64,000 nucleotides of DNA from DASUPK01 sp963848955. GTDB taxonomy: Bacteria; Actinomycetota; Thermoleophilia; Solirubrobacterales; 70-9. The position numbers were made by a program, and so were the translations under genes. The stretch covers positions 1-64,000 of the forward strand of contig CAWKFQ010000014.1 of the NCBI GenBank assembly GCA_963848955.1, written 5' to 3'. Each line of letters begins with the position of its first letter. Position 1 is the first letter of the stretch. The notes under the pieces are model-generated. The model made no database searches, had not been told where the DNA came from, and was given only the letters and a program-made list of their open reading frames with translations. Positions 43,446 to 51,571 of this stretch are shown piece after piece.

Positions 43446-44183
43446 GTGCTCGGTCTAGGCACGCTCAGGCGCGTGATCAAGGAGGTCTCGGCGGACGTGT
43501 CCTCCGCACGCGAGCGGGATCCCGCGGCCCGCGGCATCGGCACGCTCGAGATCCTCACCGGCTGGGCCGGGGTGCAGGCGCTCCTCGCGCACCGGGTGGC
43601 GCACGCCCTCTGGGAGGCCGAGGTCCCGCTCGTTCCCCGCACGATCGCCTATACGAGCCGCTCGGTGACCGGGGTGGAGATCCACCCGGCGGCCAGGATC
43701 GGCTCGGACTTCTTCATCGACCACGGCTCCGGGGTGGTGATTGGGGAGACGACGGAGATCGGCGATCGAGTGACCCTCTACCAGGGCGTGACCCTGGGCG
43801 GCACGGGCTTCGCGCGGGGCAAGCGCCATCCGACACTGCAGGACGACGTCACCGTCGGGTCCGGCGCCAAGCTTCTCGGGCCGGTCACGGTCGGCCGCAA
43901 CGCCAAGGTCGGCGCGAACACGGTCGTGATCGAAGACGTTCCCGATCACACCACGGTCGTCGGCAACCCGGGTCATCCGGTGCGGGTCGAGGGCCGGCCG
44001 GTCGAGGGGCCCGACACCGACTGGATCCACCTGCCGGATCCGATCGCGGAGGCCATGAAGGAGCTCTCTGCCCGGATCTCGCAGGTCGAGCAGCGTCTCG
44101 CCCGCCTCACCGGCGAGGACATCGGCGAGGCGGACGTGGCCGAGCTCCGGCCGAAGAAGGGACCCAGCTCAGCGGGCGGGTAG
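43446..44183 (+). CDS. cysE: Serine O-acetyltransferase
   Basis: 245 aa, left-handed beta-helix enzyme. RVIKEVSADVSSARERDPAARGIGTLEILTGWAGVQALLAHRVAHAL (N-terminal helices), then HPAARIGSDFFIDHGSGVVIGETTEIGDRVTLYQGVTLGGTGFARGKRHPTLQDDVTVGSGAKLLGPVTVGRNAKVGANTVV with hexapeptide repeats and active-site His residues. After VGNPGHPVRVEG a charged extension with a predicted coiled coil (MKELSARISQVEQRLARL) replaces the short CysK-binding tail; there is no terminal Ile, so the classical CysE-CysK complex may not form (inference). Confidence 0.95.
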   Translation: MLGLGTLRRVIKEVSADVSSARERDPAARGIGTLEILTGWAGVQALLAHRVAHALWEAEVPLVPRTIAYTSRSVTGVEIHPAARIGSDFFIDHGSGVVIGETTEIGDRVTLYQGVTLGGTGFARGKRHPTLQDDVTVGSGAKLLGPVTVGRNAKVGANTVVIEDVPDHTTVVGNPGHPVRVEGRPVEGPDTDWIHLPDPIAEAMKELSARISQVEQRLARLTGEDIGEADVAELRPKKGPSSAGG

Positions 44184-44199
44184 CCGCTTGGGCCAGGCC

Positions 44200-44205
44200 T
44201 ATGCT
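44200..44205 (+). promoter_or_regulatory. -10 box for uvrD inside an inverted repeat
   Basis: TATGCT, 6 nt before ATG 44212, flanked by TGGGCCA (44189-44195) and TGGCCCA (44206-44212), a 7-bp inverted repeat that could be an operator. Confidence 0.45.
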
Positions 44206-44211
44206 TGGCCC

Positions 44212-46515
44212 ATGGCCCGCGGTAGAGAGGAATTGAAGGTCGCCCCCGAGGAGGCGGTCGAGGAAGCGTCGGGCGCCCCGATCGAGGCGGGCGCCGACCA
44301 GGTCGAGCGGCTGCTCGCCGACCTCAACGGCCCGCAACGGGAGGCGGTCACCTTCGGCGAGGGACCGCTGCAGATCCTGGCCGGCGCAGGGTCAGGGAAG
44401 ACCCGCGCGCTCACCCATCGGATCGCCTGGCTGCTGGCGACCGGCCTCGCGCACCCGAACCAGATCCTCGCGATCACCTTCACCAACAAGGCGGCCGACG
44501 AGATGCGCGAGCGGGTCTCCTCGCTGGTCGGCGGGGTCTCCCGCCGGATGTGGGTGATGACCTTCCACGCCGCCTGCGCGCGACTCCTGCGGATGGAGGC
44601 CGAGCGGCTCGGCTACACGTCCCGCTTCACCATCTACGACGAGGCGGACTCCCTGCGGATGCTGAAGCGGGTCCTCGAGGAGCTCGAGGTCGACACCAAG
44701 CGGTATCCGCCGCGTGCCGTCCGAGCCCGGATCTCGGACGCGAAGAACCAGCTGATCGACGGCGAGACCTACCAGGAGCAGGCCAACGGGCCGTTCGAGG
44801 ACATGGTCGGGCAGGCCTATCGCCTCTATGAGCGCCGCATGCTCGAGGCCAACTCGATGGACTTCGACGACCTGCTGATGCGCACGGTCAACGTGCTCGA
44901 GCTGTTCGAGGACGTTCGCCGCCGCTACCAGGAGCGCTTCCGCTGGATCCTCGTCGACGAGTACCAGGACACGAACCACGCGCAGTACCGGCTGCTGCAG
45001 CTGCTCGCCGGGGAGGACGGGAATCTCACTGTCGTCGGCGACGAGGACCAGTCGATCTACGGCTTCCGCGGGGCCGAGGTCCGCAACATCCTGGAGTTCA
45101 CGATCGACTTCAAGGATGCGCACGTCGTCAAACTCGAGCAGAACTACCGCTCGACGGAGACGATTCTCGAGGCCGCCAACGCGGTGATCTCGCACAACAC
45201 GGGCCGGCTCGGCAAGAACCTCTGGTCCGACCTCGGCGAGGGCGAGAAGATCCACGTCGTCGAACTGGAGGACGAGCACGCCGAGGCCCGCTTCGTCGCC
45301 GGCGAGATCGAGGAGCTGATCGACCAGCATGGGATGACCCGCGACGAGATCGCGGTCTTCTACCGGACCAACGCCCACAGCCGGGTGCTGGAGGACATCC
45401 TGGTCCGCTACGAGCTGCCCTACCAGGTGATCGGCGGGACGAAGTTCTACGAGCGCGCCGAGATCAAGGACGCCATCGCCTACCTGCAGCTGATGGTCAA
45501 TCCGGCCGACGAGGTGAGCTTCTCCCGCGTGATCAACTCGCCGCGCCGCGGGATCGGCGACACCAGCCAGGGCCGCCTGCGAAACCACGCCAACACGACC
45601 GGCCGGACGATCTGGGAGATCGCGCTCGAGCCCGAGGCGGTGCCCGGGCTGGGCGGCGCGGCGATCCGCTCCGTCTCCCGGTTCACCGAGCTGATCGAGG
45701 AGCTGCGCGCAGAGTTCGAGGGCGCCCCCGTCGCCGACCTCCTCAAAGCGCTGCTGGAGCGCTCCGGCTACCTCGACGCTCTGCGGGCCGAGCGCACGAT
45801 CGAGGCCGAGGGCCGGATCGAGAACCTCGAGGAGCTGGTGGGTGTCGCCGCGGAATTCGACGCAAACCGGCAGGTGGAGGGACCCTCCGAGCTCGAGCCG
45901 CTCGAGGAGTTCCTGCAGGCGATCTCGCTCTATACCGACCAGGACGACCTGAAGCGCGACGAGTCCAAGGTCACGCTGATGACGCTGCACAACGCCAAGG
46001 GCCTCGAGTACGACGCCGTCTTCATCATCGGCTGCGAGGAGGGGGTCTTCCCGCACTCCCGCTCGCTCGAGGAGGGCAACGAGGAGGAGGAGCGCCGCCT
46101 CGCCTACGTCGGAATCACGCGGGCGCGCAAGCGGCTCTGGATGACCCACGCCCGCAGCCGCCGGATGTTCGCCGGACGCGAGACGGGCTTCCCGTCGCGC
46201 TTCCTCTCCGAGCTGCCCGAGCAGCTCGTCGAGCGCGAGGGCACCGAGGAGCAGGCGCTCACCGGCTGGTCGCTGGGCGGCAACGGCGCGCCGGCCCCGA
46301 GGGCCGACCCCTCGCTCTCCTTCGCCACCGGTGACGACGTGACCCACGCCAGCTTCGGCGAAGGGGTCGTCACGGCGGTCGAGCCGGGCGGAGTGATAGT
46401 CGTGCGCTTCGCGAATGACGGAGCGGAGCGCAAGCTGATGGCGGACTACGCCCCCCTCAAACATCAATCGGGTTCTTCCTCGGCTCCGCCTGCGGAAGAC
46501 CCTCGCATCAGCTAG
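44212..46515 (+). CDS. pcrA: ATP-dependent DNA helicase UvrD/PcrA
   Basis: 767 aa SF1A 3'-5' helicase for repair and fork restart. Motifs: LNGPQREAV (Q), GAGSGKTRAL (Walker A, about 58), FTNKAADEMRERV, TFHAACARLLR, VDEYQDTNHAQY (Walker B), GDEDQSIYGFRGA, LEQNYRS, EVSFSRVINSPRRGIGD, VTLMTLHNAKGLEYDAVFIIG and EERRLAYVGITRARKRLW. The C-terminal HASFGEGVVTAVEPGG...FANDGAERKLMADYAPLK is the Tudor-like PcrA tail. The last 16 or so residues (HQSGSSSAPPAEDPRIS) come from a copy of the palindromic repeat. ATG 44212 is preferred over TTG 44188. folD overlaps by one base. Confidence 0.95.
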   Translation: MARGREELKVAPEEAVEEASGAPIEAGADQVERLLADLNGPQREAVTFGEGPLQILAGAGSGKTRALTHRIAWLLATGLAHPNQILAITFTNKAADEMRERVSSLVGGVSRRMWVMTFHAACARLLRMEAERLGYTSRFTIYDEADSLRMLKRVLEELEVDTKRYPPRAVRARISDAKNQLIDGETYQEQANGPFEDMVGQAYRLYERRMLEANSMDFDDLLMRTVNVLELFEDVRRRYQERFRWILVDEYQDTNHAQYRLLQLLAGEDGNLTVVGDEDQSIYGFRGAEVRNILEFTIDFKDAHVVKLEQNYRSTETILEAANAVISHNTGRLGKNLWSDLGEGEKIHVVELEDEHAEARFVAGEIEELIDQHGMTRDEIAVFYRTNAHSRVLEDILVRYELPYQVIGGTKFYERAEIKDAIAYLQLMVNPADEVSFSRVINSPRRGIGDTSQGRLRNHANTTGRTIWEIALEPEAVPGLGGAAIRSVSRFTELIEELRAEFEGAPVADLLKALLERSGYLDALRAERTIEAEGRIENLEELVGVAAEFDANRQVEGPSELEPLEEFLQAISLYTDQDDLKRDESKVTLMTLHNAKGLEYDAVFIIGCEEGVFPHSRSLEEGNEEEERRLAYVGITRARKRLWMTHARSRRMFAGRETGFPSRFLSELPEQLVEREGTEEQALTGWSLGGNGAPAPRADPSLSFATGDDVTHASFGEGVVTAVEPGGVIVVRFANDGAERKLMADYAPLKHQSGSSSAPPAEDPRIS
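46463..46508 (+). repeat. GGGTT-hairpin dispersed repeat, copy 3 (end of uvrD/pcrA)
   Basis: ATCAATCGGGTTCTTCC, 14-nt loop TCGGCTCCGCCTGC, GGAAGACCCTCGCAT. Arms 46470-46479 and 46494-46502. Compared with the argC copy, GCTCC/GGAGC is replaced by CTTCC/GGAAG, so pairing is kept by changes on both sides. Confidence 0.75.
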
Positions 46516-47387
46516 TGCCAGCGACCGTGATCGACGGCAAGGCGGTCGCCGCCTCGGTGCGCGAGCGGGTGCGAGGCGAGGTGGAGGAGCTCACCCGGGA
46601 GCTCGGCCGCCCACCCGGGCTCGCCACGGTGCTGGTGGGAGACGACCCCGCCTCGGCGATCTACGTGCGCCGCAAGCACGAGGCCTCTGAGGAGGTCGGA
46701 ATCCGCTCGTTCGACCACCAGCCGGACGCCTCGATCTCCCAGGACGAGCTGCTCGAACTGGTCGGCGAGCTCAACGAGAACGACGAGGTCGACGGGATCC
46801 TCGTACAGCTTCCCCTGCCGGACCATCTCGACCCGGATCCGGTCGTCGCGGCCCTCGATCCCGGCAAGGACGTCGACGGCCTCACCCCGACCAGCGCGGG
46901 CCTGCTGGCCCGGGGGGAGCCCGGTCTGGTGCCCGCCACGCCCCAGGGCGTGATGGAGCTGATTCGCTCGGCAGGAGTTGATCCGGCCGGCAAGGAGGCC
47001 GTGATCGTGGGGCGCTCGAACCTGGTCGGGCGGCCGCTCTTCTCGTTGCTGCTCGGCGCGAACGCCACCGTGACCGTGTGCCACAGCCGCACGCGCGACC
47101 TGGGCGAGGTCTGCCGGCGTGCCGAGATCCTGGTCGCCGCGGCCGGTCAGCCCCGGCTGGTCACCGGCGACATGATTCGCCCGGGCGCCACGGTGATCGA
47201 CGTCGGCACCAACCGCACCGACGACGGCCTTGTCGGCGACGTCGACTTCGAGGCGGCGAGTGAGGTCGCCGGAGCGATCACGCCTGTGCCCGGCGGCGTC
47301 GGTCCGATGACCATCGCGATGCTGCTCGCGAACACGGTTCAGGCGGCGCGAGCACGGAAGGGCGTTCACATTCGCGGGTCTGTATAG
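46515..47387 (+). CDS. folD: Methylenetetrahydrofolate dehydrogenase/cyclohydrolase
   Basis: 290 aa bifunctional one-carbon enzyme. ATVIDGKAVAASVRERV, GRPPGLATVLVGDDPASAIYVRRKHEASEEVGI with the catalytic YxxxK, VDGILVQLPLPDHL, DPGKDVDGLTP, ATPQGVMELI, AVIVGRSNLVGRPLFSLLLGANATVTVCHSRT (NADP site), GDVDFEAASEVAGAITPVPGGVGPMTIAMLLANTV. GTG 46515 overlaps the TAG of the helicase gene. Length is normal. Confidence 0.96.
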   Translation: MPATVIDGKAVAASVRERVRGEVEELTRELGRPPGLATVLVGDDPASAIYVRRKHEASEEVGIRSFDHQPDASISQDELLELVGELNENDEVDGILVQLPLPDHLDPDPVVAALDPGKDVDGLTPTSAGLLARGEPGLVPATPQGVMELIRSAGVDPAGKEAVIVGRSNLVGRPLFSLLLGANATVTVCHSRTRDLGEVCRRAEILVAAAGQPRLVTGDMIRPGATVIDVGTNRTDDGLVGDVDFEAASEVAGAITPVPGGVGPMTIAMLLANTVQAARARKGVHIRGSV

Positions 47388-47431
47388 GGTCTCCTCGCTG
47401 TCAGTGGAAGTCGATCGAGGAGGACGTGGGA

Positions 47432-47866
47432 ATGGGAAGGTTGTCTCAGGGGCAGATGATCGCGGCGGTCGGAGGGATTGCCCTGCTGGTCGCGATGTTT
47501 CTGCCCTGGATCGGCATCAGCGGCCCCTCGCTCCCAGCCGGACTCCCCGGGGGCGTCGATACGAGCAGCTCGGAGAACATCTGGAAGGGCTCGTCCCTCG
47601 ACATCTACCTCCTGATCACCGGAGTCGTCGCCCTCCTGCCCGCTCTGCTGGCCCTCACCGACAGCGCGGCGGAGTTCTCCTTCTTATCCGCGGCGACCCT
47701 GTTGCTGGGGACGGTCGCAGTGATCCTGGTGATCGCCTTCCTGACCGTCGATTTCCCTGACGGCGCCGATCGCAAGATCGGAGCGTACGTCGGGCTCGGT
47801 GCTGCGATCGTGATCGCAGTCGGTGGTTTCCGTGCGATGCAGGAAGAAGTCGCCGGAGAGATATAG
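47432..47866 (+). CDS. Membrane protein, FLPW family paralogue 1
   Basis: 144 aa with four membrane helices: LSQGQMIAAVGGIALLVAMFLPWIGISG, DIYLLITGVVALLPALLAL, SAATLLLGTVAVILVIAFLTVDFP and IGAYVGLGAAIVIAVGGFRAMQEEVAG. GAGGAGG lies 8 nt before ATG 47432, a strong ribosome site. It is paralogous to the next two genes, sharing the pattern (S)GQ..AAV..IAL....FLPW.....G, DIYLLI, D.DRKIG...GL and GG..AMQE. Family of unknown function. Confidence 0.75.
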   Translation: MGRLSQGQMIAAVGGIALLVAMFLPWIGISGPSLPAGLPGGVDTSSSENIWKGSSLDIYLLITGVVALLPALLALTDSAAEFSFLSAATLLLGTVAVILVIAFLTVDFPDGADRKIGAYVGLGAAIVIAVGGFRAMQEEVAGEI

Positions 47867-47878
47867 GCTCGCGCGGCG

Positions 47879-47903
47879 CGAGGGTGCAGCGCGACCCGTT
47901 TGA
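47879..47903 (-). repeat. GGGTT-hairpin repeat, degenerate copy 6
   Basis: Reverse strand CAAACGGGTCGC, loop GCT, GCACCCTCG: same flanks and a short stem with a bulge after GGGT. It lies between paralogues 1 and 2. Confidence 0.35.
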
Positions 47904-47922
47904 CCTAGACAGAGGAGGAAAT

Positions 47923-48360
47923 TTGGACGCCAACCGCTTGTCTCAGGGGCAACTCGTCGCCGCGGTTTCTGCGATCGCCCTGTTCATCATCAGCTTCCTG
48001 CCCTGGTTCGACATCTCCGGTGCCGTGACGGTCGGCGGGACCACGATCGGCGGATCCAAGAACTTCAACCTCTGGGAAGCCGAGAACCCGCTCGACATCT
48101 ACCTGCTGATCGTCATCCTGGTGGCGCTGGTGCCAGCCGCGCTGTCAGTCCTGGGCGATGGCGGGGACGCGCCGATGGCATCGATGGCAACGGCGCTGCT
48201 GGCCGGCATCGGCACGCTGCTGATCCTCTACCAGATCTTCGACACGCCGGGTGACCTCGACCGCAAGATCGGGCTGTTCCTCGGCCTGATCGCCTGCGCC
48301 GGGATCGCGGTCGGCGGCTACCTGGCGATGCAGGAGAACGTCGGAGGCGAGCGGTACTGA
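47923..48360 (+). CDS. Membrane protein, FLPW family paralogue 2
   Basis: 145 aa from TTG 47923, chosen because GAGGAGG ends 4-5 nt upstream and the start then matches paralogue 1 (LSQGQLVAAVSAIALFIISFLPWFDISG). Four helices, with LDIYLLIVILVALVPAALSVL, MASMATALLAGIGTLLILYQIFD and DLDRKIGLFLGLIACAGIAVGGYLAMQENVGG. An in-frame GTG further up would add an unlikely polar lead. Unknown function. Confidence 0.72.
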   Translation: MDANRLSQGQLVAAVSAIALFIISFLPWFDISGAVTVGGTTIGGSKNFNLWEAENPLDIYLLIVILVALVPAALSVLGDGGDAPMASMATALLAGIGTLLILYQIFDTPGDLDRKIGLFLGLIACAGIAVGGYLAMQENVGGERY

Positions 48361-48367
48361 CCCCAGC

Positions 48368-48440
48368 ATGAAACGGGTTGCTCCAGGTGTTAAACGGGTT
48401 GCTCCTCCGGAGCACCCTCGCATCTGGAGCACCCTCGCAT
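48368..48440 (+). repeat. GGGTT-hairpin dispersed repeat, nested double copy 4
   Basis: Two 5' arms (AAACGGGTTGCTCC at 48371-48384 and 48392-48405) precede two 3' arms (GGAGCACCCTCGCAT at 48409-48423 and 48426-48440). The inner arms pair with each other and the outer arms pair around them, as if one copy had inserted into the loop of another. Confidence 0.75.
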
Positions 48441-48838
48441 CAGGCGAGCTGGTCGTGGCCGTCAGCGGCCTCGGCCTGCTCGTCGTCAGCTTTCTCCCCT
48501 GGTACTCGTTCCAAGGGGACAACGCCACCGCCTGGCAGGCCTTCAGCGTCGTCGACCTGGTGATCGCGGCCGCCGCGATCACGGGTTTGTCGGTGGGCAT
48601 CTCGGTGCTGGGGCGGATCTCCGTCAGCTACCCCGTGGCGGGCTCGGCCGTGGCCGCCGGGCTCGGCGGCCTGGCGCTGTTGCTGATCGCCTACCGGCTG
48701 ATCAATCCGCCGGGGGGCGACGGCGTGGACCGCGAGATCGGTGCGTGGCTCGGGCTGGTTGCCGCGGCCGGAGTCACGTACGGCGGGTACCTGGGGATGC
48801 AGGAGCCGCGACCGCTCCGCAGCCCCTCAGCCGCTTAG
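48368..48838 (+). CDS. Membrane protein, FLPW family paralogue 3
   Basis: 156 aa. The body, LASGELVVAVSGLGLLVVSFLPWYSFQG, VVDLVIAAAAITGLSVGISVL, VAGSAVAAGLGGLALLLIAYRLINPPGG and DREIGAWLGLVAAAGVTYGGYLGMQEPR, aligns with paralogues 1 and 2. Its first 24 residues (MKRVAPGVKRVAPPEHPRIW...) and its ATG are supplied by the nested repeat, with no good ribosome site, so the true start may be an internal GTG. It converges on the GMC gene, overlapping by 12 bp. Confidence 0.65.
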   Translation: MKRVAPGVKRVAPPEHPRIWSTLASGELVVAVSGLGLLVVSFLPWYSFQGDNATAWQAFSVVDLVIAAAAITGLSVGISVLGRISVSYPVAGSAVAAGLGGLALLLIAYRLINPPGGDGVDREIGAWLGLVAAAGVTYGGYLGMQEPRPLRSPSAA

Positions 48839-50787
48839 CGAATCGGCCGCATCCCGCGCGACGTGGGTCGCGCAGGCGATGATGGTCATCATCGGGTTGA
48901 CCCCGACCGAGGTCGGCAGGAGGCTCCCGTCGGCCACGTAGAGGCCCTCCACGCCGCGTACCGCGCCGGTCGGGTCGACGACGCTGTCGCCGGGGTCGAC
49001 GCCCATGCGGGCGGTGCTCATCGGGTGAAAGGCCTCGAGGCGCAGGTCGGCCGGGCGCAACCGGAGGGTCTCGAACTCCTCGAGATCGCCCCGCTTGATC
49101 ACCGAGACCGGCCCGACGTTCGGATAGACCTCGGTCGCACCCGCCGCGAAGTGGATCTCGGCTGCCCTGGCAATCCCGAACTGGATCCGCCGCGCCTCCT
49201 CATCGAGCAGGCGGTAGGAGAGCCGCAGTGAGCCGTTCGAGCTCAGGCCGACCCTGCCCTCGGAGTGGTCGTGGAGGTGGACGCCGATCGAAGCGATGTG
49301 GTCGAAGTTCGCGACCCGATCGGTGAAGGCCGGGCCCGCCCCCGGTAGCCACTGGGCGCCGAAGGAGAGCGGGGTGAAGGTCGCCTCGAGCAGGATCCCC
49401 TCGGGCTGCCACTGATCCACGTAGTAGCTCTGCATGACGCCCTCCCAGCCCCGGACCTCCTCCTCGTAGCGCGCGCCGATCCAGGCGGCGGGGTGGATGT
49501 GGAGATGCCGCCCCAGTGCCGGATGGCGGACTCCAGAGCGCAGCAGGAGCTCGGGCGTCCCGAAGGCCCCGCCGGCGCTGATCACCGCCTTGGCCCGGAC
49601 CTGCCAGTCGCGGCCGGTGGCGGTTGATCGGCCGCGGGGTTTGTGGCGGCCGAATGTGAAGCGCGCATCTCCTGCGCGCCTGTGGTCGGCATCCCCGCCC
49701 GGCAGGCGAGGCCGACCGCCCGGCCGTCCTCAGTGAGCACCCGCTGCACCTGGACGCCCGCCCGAACCCGTGCCCCCGCGGCCACGGCGCGAGGGAGGTA
49801 GGAGACATGCGCCGCCCGCTTCGCGTCGATGCGGCAACCCAGAGGGCAGGAGCTGCACTGGACGCAGCGGCCCGCGTTGCGGCTGATCGGCCCGCCGCTC
49901 GCGCCCAGCGCCTTCGCGCCCTCGGCGCAGAGCTGCCCGTTTCGGCCCAGCGTCTCGATGTCGAGAGGCGTGACGGCGAGGACCTCCTCCGCCGCCTCAT
50001 AGATCGCATCGAGCTCCGTCGCCCAGTCGACGCCCTCGCGATCCCGCCACTCCTCGAGCACCTCCCGTGGAGCACGGAAGCAGGTGCCGGAGTTGATCAC
50101 CGTGGTGCCGCCCACGGTGCGGCCGACCGGAACCGGGATCGCGGGCTTGCCCACGGCGATCGTCATGCCGCCGTCGCGGTAGAAGAGCGGCATCGCCTCG
50201 AGCGGATCGCTGGGGTAGCCGGTGCGATCGACGTAGGGACCTGACTCCAGGACCAGCACGTCGAGTCCGGCCTCGGCGAGCGTCGCCGCCGCGGCGGCAC
50301 CACCTGCGCCGGATCCGACGATGGCGACGTCGCACTCCTCGCCCTCGCCCCGCGGCTCCAGGTCGCCGAGGCTGGTGGGCGCCGGCTCGGGAGTCCCCTC
50401 CGCTACGGCGCAGCTGTACTCGAAGCCGATCGCCCTCCGGACGCGGTCATCTCGCGCCCAGCCGATCATCGCCAGGAGCTTGGCGAGCAGGAGCAGGTCG
50501 CGGTAGAGCGCGAAGCGGGACCCCTCCATCTTCGCCATGTACTCGGAGCGGGCCTCGAGGCTCAGCCGGCTGAAGCGCCACGGGAACGGCAGCCATTCGA
50601 AGACCCGCAGGGCGATGCGGACGACCTGCACCGTCCGGGCCGGTAGACGAGAGAGAAAGCGGGCGAGGGGCTCGGCGACCGGGACCTGTCTCTCGGCCGC
50701 CGGCAGCCCGTCCTCACCAGGGGCGAGTGCCTCCGCGATCGCTCGCAGAGTTCGAAGCTCGGCGGCCCGCAGCCCCGGCGGGCGCCT
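48827..50787 (-). CDS. GMC-type FAD-dependent oxidoreductase (frameshifted, start unresolved)
   Basis: Open from about 50787: a leading helical part (GLRAAELRTLRAIAEALAPGEDGLPAAE) like the subunit-3-type lead of actinobacterial GMC alcohol oxidases, then CDVAIVGSGAGGAAAAATLAEAGLDVLVLESGPY (FAD site), VGRTVGGTTVINSGTCFR, CVQCSSCPLGCRIDAK, AVISAGGAFGTPELLLRSG and the C-terminal GLYVADGSLLPTSVGVNPMMTIIACATHVA. No ATG/GTG fits the start before GTG 50631, so a start-side error is possible. Near 49640-49690 a palindromic insertion coincides with a frame break. Probably oxidises alcohols or sterol-like substrates. Confidence 0.82.
49649..49690 (+). repeat. Palindromic insertion in GMC gene
   Basis: GCCGA ... 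GCGCGC, ATCTCCT, GCGCGC ... TCGGC: nested inverted repeats inside the coding region, in a segment absent from typical GMC proteins. Confidence 0.4.
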
Positions 50788-51228
50788 TCAGGGCGGGGCG
50801 GCGGGGGAGCCGACCCTGCCGGCCAACGACCAGAGCAGCAGGGACGCGAAGACGAGGGATCCGTCGACGATTCCATTGAGCAGGTAGACGAAGACGTCGT
50901 CCTCGATGAAGAAGACGAGGGAGGTGATCGAGGAAGCCGCCTTGCCGGCGGCCAGCGCCAGGATCATCGGGCGGTAGCGGACGACGTCGGTCGAGGCGAT
51001 CCAGGCCAGGAACGTGATCACCACCATGTAGGCGAAGCCGAGCGAGAGCCACAGCCGCTCCTCGGTCTTGGGCGCCGGCGTGTCGAAGCCCAGGTGCCCG
51101 CCGAGCTCGGTGAGGCGAGCGAGCGTCCCATCCGGCCAGGCGATGAAGAAGAAGCCGGTGATCGCGAAGCCCACCGCCATCAAGCGCAGGTTGAGTACGA
51201 CGAAGCGCTCGGCTCTCTCCCCCGACAT
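50788..51228 (-). CDS. Four-helix membrane protein
   Basis: 146 aa: VVLNLRLMAVGFAITGFFFIAWPDGTLARLTELGG, LWLSLGFAYMVVITFLAWIAS, MILALAAGKAASSITSLVFFIEDDVFVYLLNGIVDGSLVFASLLLWSLAG. It directly precedes the GMC gene in the same operon (its TGA borders the GMC frame), so it may serve that enzyme, for example as a membrane partner. No known family name comes to mind. Confidence 0.7.
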   Translation of the reverse strand: MSGERAERFVVLNLRLMAVGFAITGFFFIAWPDGTLARLTELGGHLGFDTPAPKTEERLWLSLGFAYMVVITFLAWIASTDVVRYRPMILALAAGKAASSITSLVFFIEDDVFVYLLNGIVDGSLVFASLLLWSLAGRVGSPAAPP

Positions 51229-51273
51229 GGCGGCGGCATCCTAACTGGCTGGCTGGCCAGGATGGTCCACACC

Positions 51274-51279
51274 TAGAAT
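51274..51279 (+). promoter_or_regulatory. -10 box for gatCAB operon
   Basis: TAGAAT, 7 nt before GTG 51287; leaderless layout for gatC. Confidence 0.6.
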
Positions 51280-51286
51280 CCGCCGG

Positions 51287-51571
51287 GTGATTGATCGAGA
51301 CCAGGTGCTCCACGTCGCGAGGCTCGCGCGACTCAAGCTCACCGACGAGGAGATCGAGCGGATGGCCGGCGAGCTCTCCGGGATCCTCGAGCACGTCGAT
51401 CGGATCTCCGAGCTCGACCTCGAGGGCGTCGAGCCGACCTCGCACGTGATCGCGCTGGAGAACGTCCTGCGGCCGGACGAGCCGCGACCGAGCTGGTCGC
51501 GCGACGAGGTCCTGGAGCCTGCCCCGGACGCCGCCAGCGGTGCCTTCCGTGTCCCGTCGCCCCAGGCTTAG
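51287..51571 (+). CDS. gatC: Glu-tRNA(Gln) amidotransferase subunit C
   Basis: 94 aa. VLHVARLARLKLTDEEIERMAGELSGILEHVDRISELDLEGVEPTSHVIALENVLRPDEPRPS is the full GatC signature; it wraps around GatA/GatB to stabilise the complex. GTG start with no leader. The gatA ATG begins at the next base after its stop. Confidence 0.95.
   Translation: MIDRDQVLHVARLARLKLTDEEIERMAGELSGILEHVDRISELDLEGVEPTSHVIALENVLRPDEPRPSWSRDEVLEPAPDAASGAFRVPSPQA

Noticed and set aside
47355..47385. TTCACATTCG shared by the folD end and the GMC insertion as a second repeat family
   Set aside because: Only ten bases match and the flanks differ; chance is likely.
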